A DNA stretch of 64,000 nucleotides from Euborellia annulipes (Eukaryota; Arthropoda; Insecta; Dermaptera; Anisolabididae). Below, piece after piece: positions 1 to 11,600 of this stretch. The position numbers and the translations under genes were made by a program. Within the stretch, counting starts at the first letter, position 1. Each line of letters opens with the position of its first letter. Below the pieces are notes generated by a model. That model was given only the letters and a program-made list of their open reading frames with translations, ran no database searches and was not told where the DNA came from. The stretch lies in the NCBI GenBank assembly GCA_023213315.1, contig JAKCPI010028410.1:57857-121856 (forward strand). Reading direction: 5' to 3'.

Positions 1-1099
1 AGTGGCGGTTCCAGGATTTTGTTTAGAGGGAAGGGTCAAAATTTGTGGGGTAACGGGGAGGGGGCGTGTTCACGGAGGGGAGGGTAATGGGGGTAATAAT
101 GATTTAGTTCCGGATTCAAATTAGCATTAATAAGAAACTTCTGTATGATTAAAATTATAATATGTCCAAGGAGGGGAGGCGCCTGGGTCCCTCAGGGACT
201 GTATTTGTCCATATATGATTTTCGTTTGTTCTCTTGGACAATCCCAAAGGGGAGGCAATTTTGCTTGTTCCTTCCTTCCCCTTCAATTCCGACGCCTATA
301 ATTATAATCAATCATTTGTGTACTAATTATAAAAAATAAAAATCTTTGAAAATACTATAAATATCCTTATAAAAACGAAACACAAAAAACTAAATAAGTT
401 TATATTTATTTATCGACTATGAAAACGGATCAATTGAGCTCTATTTCAGTATAAAGATTTACGACAAGGCCGAGTAAATCTTAAGCCCAAATGTTCTCTA
501 AATAACCATAGTTTATTTTACGTTAAAGATAATATATTACAAACCAAATCAACATGATCCTCTATTTTATTAAACTTTCCAATTCATAAACGTAAATTCG
601 AGATTAAAAATTCAATAATTTAAAATGATTTTTTTTATTAATTACACATTTTAAATGAAATAGAAAAATTTATATAAATATTAAATCACTGACAAATTCT
701 CTACAAGATATTAAATGATTATTAATCAATAAAACATTAAGTTTGACCTGAAAATTAAGAACAAAGTAAAACAATCTATATATAAATAGTTCGAGGGCCA
801 TTAACTAATCCCACTTTATTTAATATACATTTAGATAAAGCGAAACTTTCCTTATATAAATTCCTAAATTTTATTAAAAATTAATATTTTTATTTAGAAA
901 AGAATTTTAATTGTTTTTATTGTTTGCTTAGACAAAACAGATGCCAAGCGTTTCTAATTTTCACCGTGATCTTTTTTACTTTCTCTTACCCTATATATTT
1001 TTAATAACTTTCCGTACACGATTTTGAATAGGAGCTACAGTCACCAGACGCACTTTTAACTATCATCGATCAAAAATGCAAACGAAATATCTCATAAAG
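1..1099. other. Intergenic or intronic AT-rich DNA, no gene seen
   Basis: No exon with plausible splice sites was found on either strand. The first 100 bases are G-rich and resemble the G-run ends of the hAT-like MITEs elsewhere in the window. The rest is AT-rich. If the echinoid gene continues to the left, this is intron sequence just upstream of its transmembrane exon. Confidence 0.5.
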
Positions 1100-1867
1100 A
1101 CCTGATGTGACTGGTCGCCCTAGATTTTTTTTGTGTCGAAGGCATTAGCACCTAAGTTCCAAAATTGACCATATATGGCGCTGAGCTACGAATGCTTCCA
1201 CATCAGTAAAGTGTACTTCAAACAATTTTCACGAAAAATTTCAATGATATACTTTTTAAAGAGAATCAAAAAAATATTTGATTTATGAATTTTAATCAAA
1301 ATCGTTGGAGCGAATTTTGAGAAAATCGCAAAAAACTGAAAAAGTACATCAGTAAAGTGCACTTCACACGATCTCCAAGAAAAATTTCACTGATATACTT
1401 TTTAAATAGCATTAAAAAACTATTTGATTTAAGAATTTTAATCAAAATCGTTAGGGCGAATTTTGAGAAAATCGCAAAAAACTGAAAAAGTACTAGTGTC
1501 TCACGTTTCCAGAAAATTTTTCTTTTAATAGCTCAAAAAATTATTTGATTTATGATTTTAATCAAAATGTTGGAGAAAATTTAAAAAGCAAAAAACAGAA
1601 AAAGTACATCAGTGAAGTACTAGTACTTTTTGGCCGATTTTGTCTAAAAGCTTATTTTCACGCCTCAGGGGGGTGTCTGACTTTAATATAAAATTTCACC
1701 CTCGTAGCTCTTTTAATTCCTGAGACTGACAGACCAATTTACGGGACCACTTTTTTGAACTCAGGGAACCTCAAAACGTGTATATCCATCAAAATCTCGA
1801 CATCAAATTTTTGACATGATCGCAATACTTTCTATATATTTCATATATAGGGTAAAAGAAAGTAAAA
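1100..1867 (+). repeat. Double-hairpin element, copy 1 (5' hairpin truncated)
   Basis: It begins with a remnant of the 5' hairpin (TGTGACTGG) and ends with the family's 3' hairpin, where TACTTTC is mirrored by GAAAGTA around a TATATA-rich loop. Inside are about three tandem units of roughly 145 bases, from about 1198, each containing ACATCAGTAAAGTG and AAAATCGCAAAAAACTG. Sequence order matches the copy at 49081-49840. No coding capacity is visible, so it is a non-autonomous mobile element of unknown class. Confidence 0.7.
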
Positions 1868-2398
1868 ATAACATTATATTATTTATAAAAATACGTTTTT
1901 TTATACTGAACAAAAAGGCTTTAAGAAAATCGTTTAAATTTTGCTAACTTATTTATTTTAAAGTTAATTTTAACTGTAAAGAGAGAGAATGAATGATTCC
2001 GACGAAGATCTCCAAAAAGGAGAAGAAAAAAAAAAGAAGACTTAAATCGACAATGGGCCATTTGATAAAATTAAAGCGAGATCTCAGAATAGAATTTGAA
2101 TAAACGATTTAATATTCAATTAATTTAACTAGAATACTGTTAAAGATTATAAAGAATCTTTTAAAAAATAATTTTTCAACTTTTTATTCCATAATGTTTA
2201 TTCGGCTCATTCTATTTTAAGTAATTTTAAAGCGATTATAAAAATGAGACTTAATATCCGTAGATAAAATTGTTTCGAAACTCTCATTTGCTTCGGCCCT
2301 TCTTACCCTCTCTCTTTCTCTTTTAGTGCTCTCTGTAAATACTAACTAGCTTAAGCTAGTCTTCATGTTATTAAAGTTTTAACGTTATCACTTATCAG

Positions 2399-2573
2399 TT
2401 GGGCCGGCGTACATCAAGGAGGCCTCGGCTCTGACCACGCCTACGGTGGTCGCCATTGTGGTTTCCGGGGTGATGTTTGTTCTCTTCCTTGGACTCCTCT
2501 ACATGTTCTGCAGATGTAAACGAAGTCAAACCACAAAAGGCAGCGGCAAAGATTACGAAATGGAATCCTCAAC
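2399..2573 (+). CDS. ed: Echinoid transmembrane exon
   Basis: The acceptor AG is at 2397-2398 and the donor GTGAGT starts at 2574. After two bases completing a split codon it encodes GPAYIKEAS, then the hydrophobic segment VVAIVVSGVMFVLFLGLLYM, then CRCKRSQ as the positive-inside anchor, and ends in EMESS plus two bases of a Thr codon. It is markedly more GC-rich than its flanks, as expected for an exon. The preceding exon is outside the window. Confidence 0.85.
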
Positions 2574-5500
2574 GTGAGTATTCTTCATTATTATAGTTTA
2601 AATAATTCAAGCATGTTTGATTTTCTGCAAATCGATTGGCTCTATACAATTTTATATATATATATATATATAAAATATGGTGTGTCAAATGATTAATAAA
2701 TAAAAACGCAATTGGCAATTGTAAATATAATCAGGGTCGGATTAACGCTAATGAAAAATTAGTGTAAATGAGTTCAATTTAACATGTCATATTTTTTTCT
2801 ATTCATGTTTATCAATAAACTAACTCACTGATCCTTTTTTAAAAAATGCATCAAGTAAAAAAACGAAATTAAAAAAAATAACAAATTATACCACTTTCAG
2901 CCTTCTTTCAAATAGTAACAGTAAAATAAATGTTTCGACTTTCTATTCTCAGCCAATAGAAGCCACTGAGATTTAAATAATACTTTAGTAAATTTTAGAA
3001 AATATTAAAAATGTAGTTAAATTTTCGCCAAGGATATCGGAAATAAAAGAGAAAATGCAGAGGCAGCCTGAGAGCAAAATGCTTAATTTATTTATTTAAT
3101 ACAGATACAGAGCTTACAATGAGAGTTGTTAAGTAAAACATATTGTACATATTAAGTCCCATCCATGCGTTTTCTACTTGTGATTATTTCATTGTTTTAA
3201 TAAAAGAAAATGAAAATCTTTATTGTAAATTTTCTAGGTTTGAACCATGAAAGTTTCCATTAAAAAAAACAAAAAAACAATGAAATTATCACACAGAGAA
3301 AACACATGGGTGGGACTTAATATTGTCATTCACTGTACCTGATTTTTTAAGCTTTAATAGGTGTGATGTATTGAAGAGCATATTTATTGTTCTCTCAATT
3401 TTTTCTCTGTATTTTTTTATAAATTCAAATATTTCCAAAGGCTTCAGAGGAACTGAAAATTATAAACAATATTTCAGAAAGAATTATTTATAACTCATAT
3501 ACTGAAGTCACTGCGAACATAATACCATCTGACCTCGTACTCGAGGGAACATTTTAAAAGTCAAATTTTATTTTTTCAATAATATTTTAATAGTTCAACC
3601 TCATATTTTTTTTATTTTAAACAATACATTTTTAATATTAGGACCAAAGGGAAAAATATTTTTGGAATTGGAAAAATAGTTTGTTTGTTTTTATGAAAAT
3701 TCTTTCATAATTCAAAAGAGATGTTGATTTAAGCTTCCTTAAAAATTTTTTATGTAGATCAAATAAAAAATTTGAAAACTATTAGAAAAGAGGAAAAATA
3801 GCAATCTTAGTTCGGGTAATTCATCTGAGTCCGTGTCTAAATAAATAAGAGTTTTAATAGAATTTCGCCGTTACTTAGCAACTTCTTAAAAGAATAGGAA
3901 AAAAAAAAAATCTGCTCCCTTATGTGTAAAATTAACAAATGGAACAAATTACATTTGGATCAATGAGAGTTGCCGTTTGCATAAAATGTCATAAACCTGG
4001 CTTTATATAGTTGTTTGAAGTTAGTTAACAATCCTTAACTCTCTAATGTGAACTCTAAGGGTTTGCACGCATAAATTTTACGTTTCTACTACTCTTAATA
4101 CAATATTATTATTTTCTAAAATTTTTTTTTTTTTTTTACATGATTTAATAATTACAAATCATCAAACTTTTAATTTTACCAGCTCAGATTTTTTCCTTCA
4201 ATAAAGCTGAAATAAATTGGGTAGTATATACCTGAATAATTGTAAAGGGCAGTAGAGATGGGAAACTCTGATTGCATTTATATTTCCATAGAGACGTTTC
4301 AGGAGACATTTAATATCCTATCTTCAGACAATTTGAATAGGTTATTTGTTTCAAAGTTGGTCATATCAAATAAGTTTTATATATTCATTTATGTATGTAT
4401 GTATTCACAAATTATTTGTCTCTATTATTATCTCCTCGTCTGAATATTAGAATTATAATAGAATTAAATTTGTAACATAGCACTATATAAATATAGATGA
4501 AAATTAGTTCATTATTTTATTTAGCCAATTAAAGAAGAAAATTTCTATTCCAAAAAAAAAAGAGAATAAATATCAATCAACTCGAACGAAGTTCTTTAAC
4601 GCGGCTTACGTAGGGTGAATTGGGAGAAAGTGTAACGTAACAAAAACGCGTTCCTAACAAAAATGCGTTCCCAGCGCCCGAGCGACGGCGGAGGAAAGCG
4701 AGATTAGCCGAAGTCTTGGCGAGGCCACGCCCACCCTCTTTATTTCCTTTTATCTACTGTAGGAGGGAAATTGCTCGCCGAAGACGGGCTTTCCTTCTAT
4801 TTAATTAATATTCATATTAAACTATATTCTGAGTTTAAGAAAAGGCGTGAGGAACTTCGTTCCTGCCGGGGTCCTACGATCCCACACGTTTGCTTTTTTC
4901 AAAAATATTTGTAAATATAATTTTACATTTAATGATCTTGATAATAATCTAGTTTTTTTTTTTTTGAAATATGATTTATCCGATAGTTATACAAATAAGA
5001 ATTAAATATTTGAGGAGATTTAGGATAGCTGGGTGATAAATCAAAGATAATTTACTGGCCAATTTATTGATTATCAGCCACTATAAATCGAATCAGGACA
5101 AATGCTTGCTTTTTCAGGAGAAGGATGTTTTTGCAAGCTTAAGAGAATTCTCATCAAAAGTATAAGAAAGTTATAATTAAAAGTTGTTTTAAAATTTTTA
5201 TTTAAACGAGAACTCTGAATAAAAGATAAAATAAAACTTTTGATCGATAATGAAACGTTTCATCAATCTTTAGAGCTTTTTAATTATCATCAATAAGCAA
5301 TAGATTGGTTTTTCCTGGTAGCGTTCCTGATTACGCTGCTATTGAGTATCTTTTTTTTTAATGGTAATTCGAAATTTTATTTTTATGTTCAGGGTGCGCC
5401 CTAGCCTTGTCACCCAGCAGCCTCCCCCGCCTTATTATCCTCCTTCTGGGATGGAAAACAAGGCTTTGGAGAATTCGCTGGACCTGGCTCTGGACGAAGT

Positions 5501-8500
5501 GGGCAAACCTGCAGGCGTTTATGGCTCTCAGAATGGCTATGGTTATCACGGACAACCCGGGACTGGGCAAGGACATATTAATGGTAAGTGATAGAATATA
5601 TTTTATTTATAATTGATTTTTAGGTTGGATTAGTAATAAATAAGAGACTTTAAAATAAATTTATTTAAATAAATTTAGTATTTTTAAATTCGTTTATTTT
5701 TCCCTATTTCATGGGAACGCCTGGTATTTAGGCAGCCGGAATTGCAAGGGAATGAGATCGGAAGGGAGGGGGAAAGGGATTCCTTTTCTCCTCCTCCTTC
5801 CCTCACACATGCGCATAGATAAGAGGAGTCGAACATTTCTCTATGAGCTCAAGCCAATTCGGATCTTGTTTTCCACTTGAAGAGGGGTGGGAGGTTTGCG
5901 CGCCTCTTTCCGCCCGTTCCTCTTCCTCTCATCCAATCCGCCAGATCCGTGGTCCCAACTTAAAAATTTTCTTTTATTAATTTAAATCAAATGCTTATAT
6001 TTATTTATCTCATATAAGGATAGAAGCTCGTATGCATAAATTATCTTATGTTTAAATAAAATAATAAATGCAAATTAAATTATTAAATACAAGTTCACTC
6101 TGATATGCCAGGAAGATAATTTAAAAATTTTCATGATCCTCTTTATTCAACTTGAAATTAATTAAAAATGTTAAAATTTAGTATTCTATTTTTGGGCTAT
6201 TTATAATTTAAAAAAAAAAAATTAAATTTTCCCTTTACAAAGTAAATTTATTGATGAAACTAACCTTCAGAATGTCTCTATTTAGAGAGAGAGAAGAGAG
6301 GCACTCAAGCGAACTGATCCCTTGCGAATTATATAATTTGATATTTATACAAGAGATTTTATCTTTTGATAAACAATTATTAAAGATATATTTTTTTTCT
6401 CATATGAGAATATTTTAAATGCATGTTTATAGTATAAGTCCCGCAAATAAAAACAAGATATTTATATAATTATAAAGATATTTTTTATTGGGCCGGCGAC
6501 CTAGGATTTTTTTTTTTGGAATGGGAGCATAAGGCCCGAAGACCCATAATAACCAGTGGTCACATGCAGTAAGGGAAGAAAATAAAAACAAAGGGGAACT
6601 CAACTGCGGGAACTGAGAAGATGCCTGTTGAGATTAGACTTGAAAGTCTGAAGATTATAGGTTTTGGGGAAGATAGAGGATAAAGATAGTCCGCCTGCCA
6701 CGAAATCGTGGAGGTCCTGGTTCGACTCAAGGGGACGCAATTTTTGTCCAATCAAATGTTCTTCTTCTTCGCTTTAATTCCGCGGTGCGGGGTAGGCGGT
6801 CATGGGTTTTTGCGACCGGGAAGGAATAGAACAGGCCGGCCCGTCGTACGGTCTGACGCTTGTTGAAAATATAGAAGGGAAGAGACTGAAGAATAGAAGT
6901 ACTACCAGTCCCAGCTAGGGTAGCTCGTGGTCGCCATCCACGTACCCACAAGATGTGGGCCCCTGAGCTATTTTGCCCAATCAAATACAAATTTATTATT
7001 TTAAAGATTATATTTTACCATTACATATTTTTATATCATAAAATGATATAATCAAATCCATTCCATTAATTTTGTTTTCTAAATATTTTCAGTTTAATAA
7101 AATTACTAATAATAATACTTTCTTCAGGTGTCAATATGGGATACATGGATAACAGCTATTCCAACTCGAATAATGGCGGATCAGTAAACTCTCAGGATTC
7201 TCTTTGGCAAATGAAAATGGCTTCTGCTGGCGGCGTGAGTGGTGCCGGAAATGGAGGTCCTCAAGGCAATGAACATCACCATCATGGCTATGACCCTCTA
7301 ACACACGGAGGATATGGCACTGTTGATGATTATGCCTCTTACCCACAACCAGGACACACTGATCATGAATATGGAACATCACGGAATGCTGGAGCACCTC
7401 CTCGGCACAATGAATATCCACCTGATCCCTATTCTGCTATCCACAAGCCGAAGAAACGCATGGACCCACACCTTGGTAAACCTTTAGGGGATTTATTACA
7501 CTTGGATAGATGGGGAAGGGAGTACGGAGAAAATTTAATGCATGATTTGCCCTTCACACTTATAAATAACCACAATGTACAAAAATGCAATCGATAGGAG
7601 CGGAAAGAAATGCTAGTCTTAGCTTTGGTAACTCGTGGTCGTTTTCCAAGTACTAACTAGATGCAAGACCTAAGTGAAATATTGTATTTTTGATATTTAC
7701 TGGAACGAAGTTCTTTTACGCGGCTTACAGTAGGGTGTATTGGCAGAATTCATCATGTAACCAAAAAGCTTTACAGAGCTCGAGCGCCAGCGAGGCTAGC
7801 TGAAGCCTCGGCGAGGTCACGCCTACCCCCCACTGGCTATAGAGATATCTCTTTCTATATTATTTAAAAAAGAAAAAAATTATTTTTTTAAATATTTTTT
7901 AAATAATATTCATATTAAATTATATTCGGAGGTGTGAGGAACTTCGTTCCTGGCGGGGGTCCCAACGACCCCACACGTTTGCTTTTTTATTTATTTATTT
8001 ATTTGCGATTTCTTCCCCACCTCCTTGTTTTGAGAATCAGTTTACTTATATAATTTTATTAATTTTTTTATTAATCAATTGAAAATTCAATAAAAGACAA
8101 GATTTAATTAAAATTTTTATCTACAAATTTTTTCTATAAAAATAAATAATTAAATAATTTGTTATGAAAATAAATTCTTAGATTTTTAAAGTTTCACGTC
8201 CTTTGGAGCTTTTTTTGGGGGGTTGAAATGTGCAACAGGTAGACAAAAGGTAAGAACGTTGAGGGACTTATTATTGTTATGGCACAGAGCATGAAATATT
8301 ACTTTTGTTACTGCACATTAGAGGTTGCAAGATTGTGTTCTATATTCTTATTTAAATTTAATTGTGTTACAGACGGAGCTTTTCATGATGTTAGTGGACT
8401 TCCAGACCCTTATTTAGACCCGATCGAGTGCGATGATAGCAAACCTCAGCACATCTCATTGTCATTTGACGAAAGCTTGGAAAGCGGATATTCAACGCCA

Positions 8501-8542
8501 AATTCGCGAAATCGAAGAGTAATCCGAGAGATTATCGTTTAA
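2399..8542 (+). CDS. ed: Echinoid / Friend-of-echinoid homologue, 3' part of gene (four exons)
   Basis: Gene model: 2399-2573, 5393-5583, 7128-7475 and 8373-8542, joined in consistent phase with GT-AG introns. Seen: a short extracellular stub, one hydrophobic membrane span (about residues 12-31 of this fragment), a basic stop-transfer CRCKR, then about 240 cytoplasmic residues rich in Gly, Tyr, Pro and His, ending in EIIV. Known: Echinoid is an immunoglobulin/fibronectin-III cell-adhesion protein of arthropod adherens junctions; its C-terminal EIIV binds the PDZ domains of Canoe/afadin and Bazooka, and it antagonises EGFR signalling. Inferred: this is the membrane-anchor and signalling half, with the ectodomain exons left of the window. 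The conserved block DESLESGYSTP just before the C-terminus is typical of the family. The ed and fred paralogues cannot be told apart here. Confidence 0.85.
3151..3321. repeat. Palindromic MITE with ATTAAGTCCCA termini
   Basis: The left end reads ATTAAGTCCCATCCATG and the right end CATGGGTGGGACTTAAT, so the arms are near-perfect inverted repeats over about 80 bases, including TGATTATTTCATTG against CAATGAAATTATCA. One arm of a second copy lies at 45705-45830. No reading frame is present. Confidence 0.75.
4584..4898. repeat. Repeat bounded by GAACGAAGTTC / GAACTTCGTTC, copy 1
   Basis: It opens with GAACGAAGTTCTTTAACGCGG and closes with GAGGAACTTCGTTCCTGCC followed by a shared tail CCCACACGTTTGC. 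A second copy in the next-but-one echinoid intron (7703-7988) shares both ends and the internal GCGAGGCCACGCC-like block. The class is unknown. Confidence 0.7.
5393..5583 (+). CDS. ed: Echinoid cytoplasmic exon 1
   Basis: The acceptor AG is at 5391-5392 and the donor GTAAGT starts at 5584. The first base completes the Thr codon of the previous exon, and the exon ends one base into a Gly codon. It encodes VRPSLVTQQPPPPYYPPSGM, then ENKALENSLDLALDE, then a Gly/Tyr-rich stretch ending GQGHIN. The PPPPYYPP run is a likely WW- or SH3-type ligand. The block is strongly coding-like in an AT-rich background. Confidence 0.85.
5713..5835 (+). repeat. GGGAACGCCTGGTA repeat, copy 1
   Basis: It starts GGGAACGCCTGGTATTTAGG and runs through CAGCCGGAATT to ATGCGCATAGAT. 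A second copy at 15731-15835 shares the start and the final GCATGCGCATA block. The two copies establish it as a dispersed repeat; the class is unknown. Confidence 0.55.
6486..6985. repeat. GC-rich repeat cluster with tRNA-like segment
   Basis: The segment near 6688-6740 (CACGAAATCGTGGAGGTCC then GGTTCGACTC) looks like the anticodon-T-arm half of a tRNA-derived SINE; a relative is at 36480-36520 (CGCGAAAGCGTGGAGGTCC). The edges share GGGCC and CCAATCAAAT motifs. The open frames crossing it (6560-6751 and 6727-6990, minus) look like chance frames in GC-rich repeat DNA. Confidence 0.45.
7128..7475 (+). CDS. ed: Echinoid cytoplasmic exon 2
   Basis: The acceptor AG is at 7126-7127 and the donor GTAAAC starts at 7476. 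It encodes 115 residues beginning VNMGYMDNSYSN, with low-complexity Asn/Ser/Gly, a HHHHGY run, several Tyr-containing motifs (GGYGTVDDYASYP, EYGTS) and a basic end KPKKRMDPHL. The tyrosines are candidate phosphorylation sites (inference). The frame stays open past the donor to a stop ending at 7597, so intron retention would give an alternative tail of about 40 residues lacking EIIV. Splicing to the next exon is in phase (split Asp codon). Confidence 0.85.
7703..7988. repeat. Repeat bounded by GAACGAAGTTC / GAACTTCGTTC, copy 2
   Basis: It shares both inverted ends and the tail CCCCACACGTTTGC with the copy at 4584-4898, in the same orientation. The middle is diverged and AT-rich. It lies in the last echinoid intron. 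Confidence 0.7.
8373..8542 (+). CDS. ed: Echinoid terminal exon with PDZ-binding C-terminus
   Basis: The acceptor ACAG ends at 8372. The first two bases complete an Asp codon, and the product reads GAFHDVSGLPDPYLDP..., then LSFDESLESGYSTPNSR and RRVIREIIV, stop TAA at 8540-8542. EIIV is the class of C-terminal PDZ ligand that Echinoid uses for afadin/Canoe and Par-3 (known). Length and composition fit a complete terminal exon. An open frame begins upstream at 8279, but the region before 8373 is intron. Confidence 0.88.
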
Positions 8543-8609
8543 AAGTGAATCTATAGTCATCTGAAAGCCTACAATCATTTATAAAAGATATTTAAGCTCA
8601 AAGGACAAA

Positions 8610-8697
8610 AATAAACTTCATTTAGAGGCTTCTCTTTATGAAACCGCTGCCAACATTAATAAGAAATGTAGTCAAAAAAAGAGAGCTTCTGAATAAA
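8610..8697 (+). promoter_or_regulatory. Candidate polyadenylation signals after echinoid
   Basis: AATAAA occurs at 8610-8615 and again at 8692-8697, 68 and 150 bases after the stop codon, followed by T-rich DNA. In AT-rich sequence such hexamers are frequent, so this is only suggestive. Confidence 0.3.
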
Positions 8698-11600
8698 GTT
8701 TTTTTTATTTTAGTCTCATCATGTAGAATAGTATTAAAAATACTTTTTTTTTCCCCAAAAGTATTTTTAATTCATCCATTCGTAGGTGTACAATTTAAAA
8801 CAACAAAGTATGATTGGGGTAAAATTATCATCAACACCTTATAGAACCCCAAACTACGCTTTGCCATGAGATATTGTTATCATTTTTTTATACATTGTTA
8901 TAGTTTATAAATTTTCATTTTAGTTTTTAAGTTCAAATAGACTTTGCAAAGTGTGAATGAATGAATTCACAAATGAAGATTATTTTAGCTCAAGGTATGG
9001 TTTTATAATTGGATCAATATATAAATATATACTTAGATATCAAGGGCGTAGCTAAGCTGGTGCAACCGGTGCACAGCATGGGAAGTCAAAAGTACATAAA
9101 TGACTCAAGACCTGCTACGCCAATACTAAATATATATTTATATATAAGGCAGGGGTGTATATATGATATCTGAGAAGGGGGTCGAACTTATATTTGAAGA
9201 TTCAATCCCCCCCCTCACACAAAAAATATATTAAAGAACCCTCTCAAAGACAAAAAAAAACTGAATATATTTCCTTTTGTAACGAGTTATTTATAGTAGG
9301 ATCGACAAGAGTCCTAGTCCCAGTTTTATTTTATTTTCGGTGGGGGTGGAGCTCCCCTTATAAACGCCCCTGATATAAGGAATGTGGCTCATGAAAAATG
9401 AAATAAAATTTAATGAAGTCAAAGCAAATTTTGAATTATTTATTATAAGATATGTATGCTATACTATGTATATATATATCTTAGATATTGTTATTTCTTA
9501 AATGATTCATTTGATTTTTAACTAAAATAAAATTTAATTTAGAGAAAATTCAAATGAATTCCTCAATTAATTAGTCTTTAGATAGTTAATTAATATACAT
9601 GTATATATAAATATTATATATGTGTTTTATCTTCAAAAAGAAACAATTATTATTAAAAATACTACACCAGATTGAATATATAAACTTAAATAGATAGTTA
9701 ACACTGTGCTTGAAAGGTCTTTGGCTTTGAAAACAAAAATGGCGCTGGAGGACCGGAGACTTTAACAGGCGTCAGATCACCTTGTTATAAAAGCCTCTCA
9801 ATCATTCAGACATTTCATTGATTTTAATTAAACCAATTAAAAAAAATGAAAAGTTATTTTTTATAAGAATGCAAAAAAAAAGACCTTTAAAGTGCAATGT
9901 TGCCAAATAAGCTTATTTTTTCTATCTAGTTGTAGCAGTTTCTTTCTGGAATAATATCTCCCATCGTTAGATACAAGTAAATTTAGATTGCTAGAAAACA
10001 AATAGATGCCTTGAAACTGCTTCATAGAAAAACCAATTTGTTAATCTAGGCACAAAAATGGATTTATTATTTTCTATGAAGGCGTTTTGACGTATAAGAA
10101 AAATTTTTTTCAATAATTAAATATTTTAGTAGGTTATAAAAAAAAAACCTATTTTATCGTATATGATACGTTGATAAATGATATTAAAAAAAAAAAACTT
10201 AATATTTGAAATTAAAATACTCTTAAATACTCTTTAAATAAAAATAAAACAATATTTTTAAAAATAGAAAAATATTCCCTATAAATTTATAATTCAAACA
10301 TATGTGACTTAACTTTATTAATGATTTGCCATTATTTTCATATTTTAAAGAGGCAATATATATATTTAATAAACGGTTAAAAATTTTATTTTTAAAAAAA
10401 AAATAACCATATTGCTAAAATAATTTAGATTTGTGCCATCGGAAGATATAAAATTTTTCTTTAATGGACCAAACAATATAGATTCTATATTCTAAAAAAA
10501 AAAAATAATTAAAAAAAAAAAAACTGGAAAAAATAGAATATACCAGGTCAGGTGTTTGGTTCATTTTAATTTCAGTTCGTTTTAGTTCAGAATTTTTCTA
10601 TCTTAAAATAAAACATTTTATGGATCCCAAAACAACATAAGCCAGAACTAAATGCCATACTTAGTATATTTTATAAATATATTGTATAATAATATATATA
10701 AATTTATTGGTCCAAAAAAAAAATATTCTTTTAAAAAAACATTTAGTCTAAATAGGACTAAATTTTCAAGTGGCAATTTATTTATTTTATTATTTGTCAA
10801 ATTTTGAAATATATATATTTTGAAGCAGAGCAAAGGATATAATATATTGATCTATTACAAATATATATATTTATATAAAAATCGGTATGTATAGGTATAT
10901 ATTTATATAACTATATATAATATAAAAGTATTGAAGTAATTATATATATATATATAGTAAGACTGAAGATTGGGTCCAGCTTTTTTGAGATTAATAAAAA
11001 AAAAAGTATATCCTTATCTGATAGAATGAATAAAAAAATATATATATAATTAAAATGATCGGAAATCTTAATAGGATAAAATCCTTATAAATATTTAATA
11101 TATATTTTTGCTCTATTTCAAAAAAAAATATATTTTATTTAAAAAAAAAAAAAAAAACTAAACTTTATGCATGATTATCAAGATTAAAAAATTAGACAGA
11201 GTAGTTAAAAAGGTAAATAAAAACGAAATTTCCAGTAAAAATAATTACTGCTTTTTCTTTTTGTTCTTTTTTTTCAAGGGGGTAGTAAAATTATCGAGGG
11301 TAATATTCCACTCACTTTACTTCTCACAAAATTTTCTAATCCCGAGAAATTCTTGGCACCAAGCCTAACTCAAATAGTTCTTAACACGAAGGGTTATCTT
11401 TTTAGTAACGACGTTGATTTTATTTTAACAAAAAAAAAAAAATCGCAATTCTTTCTTTTAATTATAAGCGTATTTAAAAATTTAAAATTCACTCATAATC
11501 AGAACAATTTCGTTTTTATTATTTTTGACTGCTTGTTCTTTTTTTAGTCTTGTATATATCATTATTTTTTTAAATTTATCTCTGGTTAAATGCTCAAACG

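Larger units (their letters stand above)
2574..5392 (+). other. Echinoid intron (2.8 kb) with repeats
   Basis: GTGAGT...TTCAG intron. It contains a TA microsatellite near 2650-2672, a palindromic MITE at 3151-3321 and a repeat at 4584-4898. No additional exon was recognised. Confidence 0.7.
5584..7127 (+). other. Echinoid intron (1.5 kb) with SINE-like and MITE sequence
   Basis: GTAAGT...TTCAG intron. It holds a GGGAACGCCTGGTA repeat at 5713-5835 and a GC-rich repeat cluster at 6486-6985 that includes a tRNA-like B box. No exon was seen. Confidence 0.65.
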
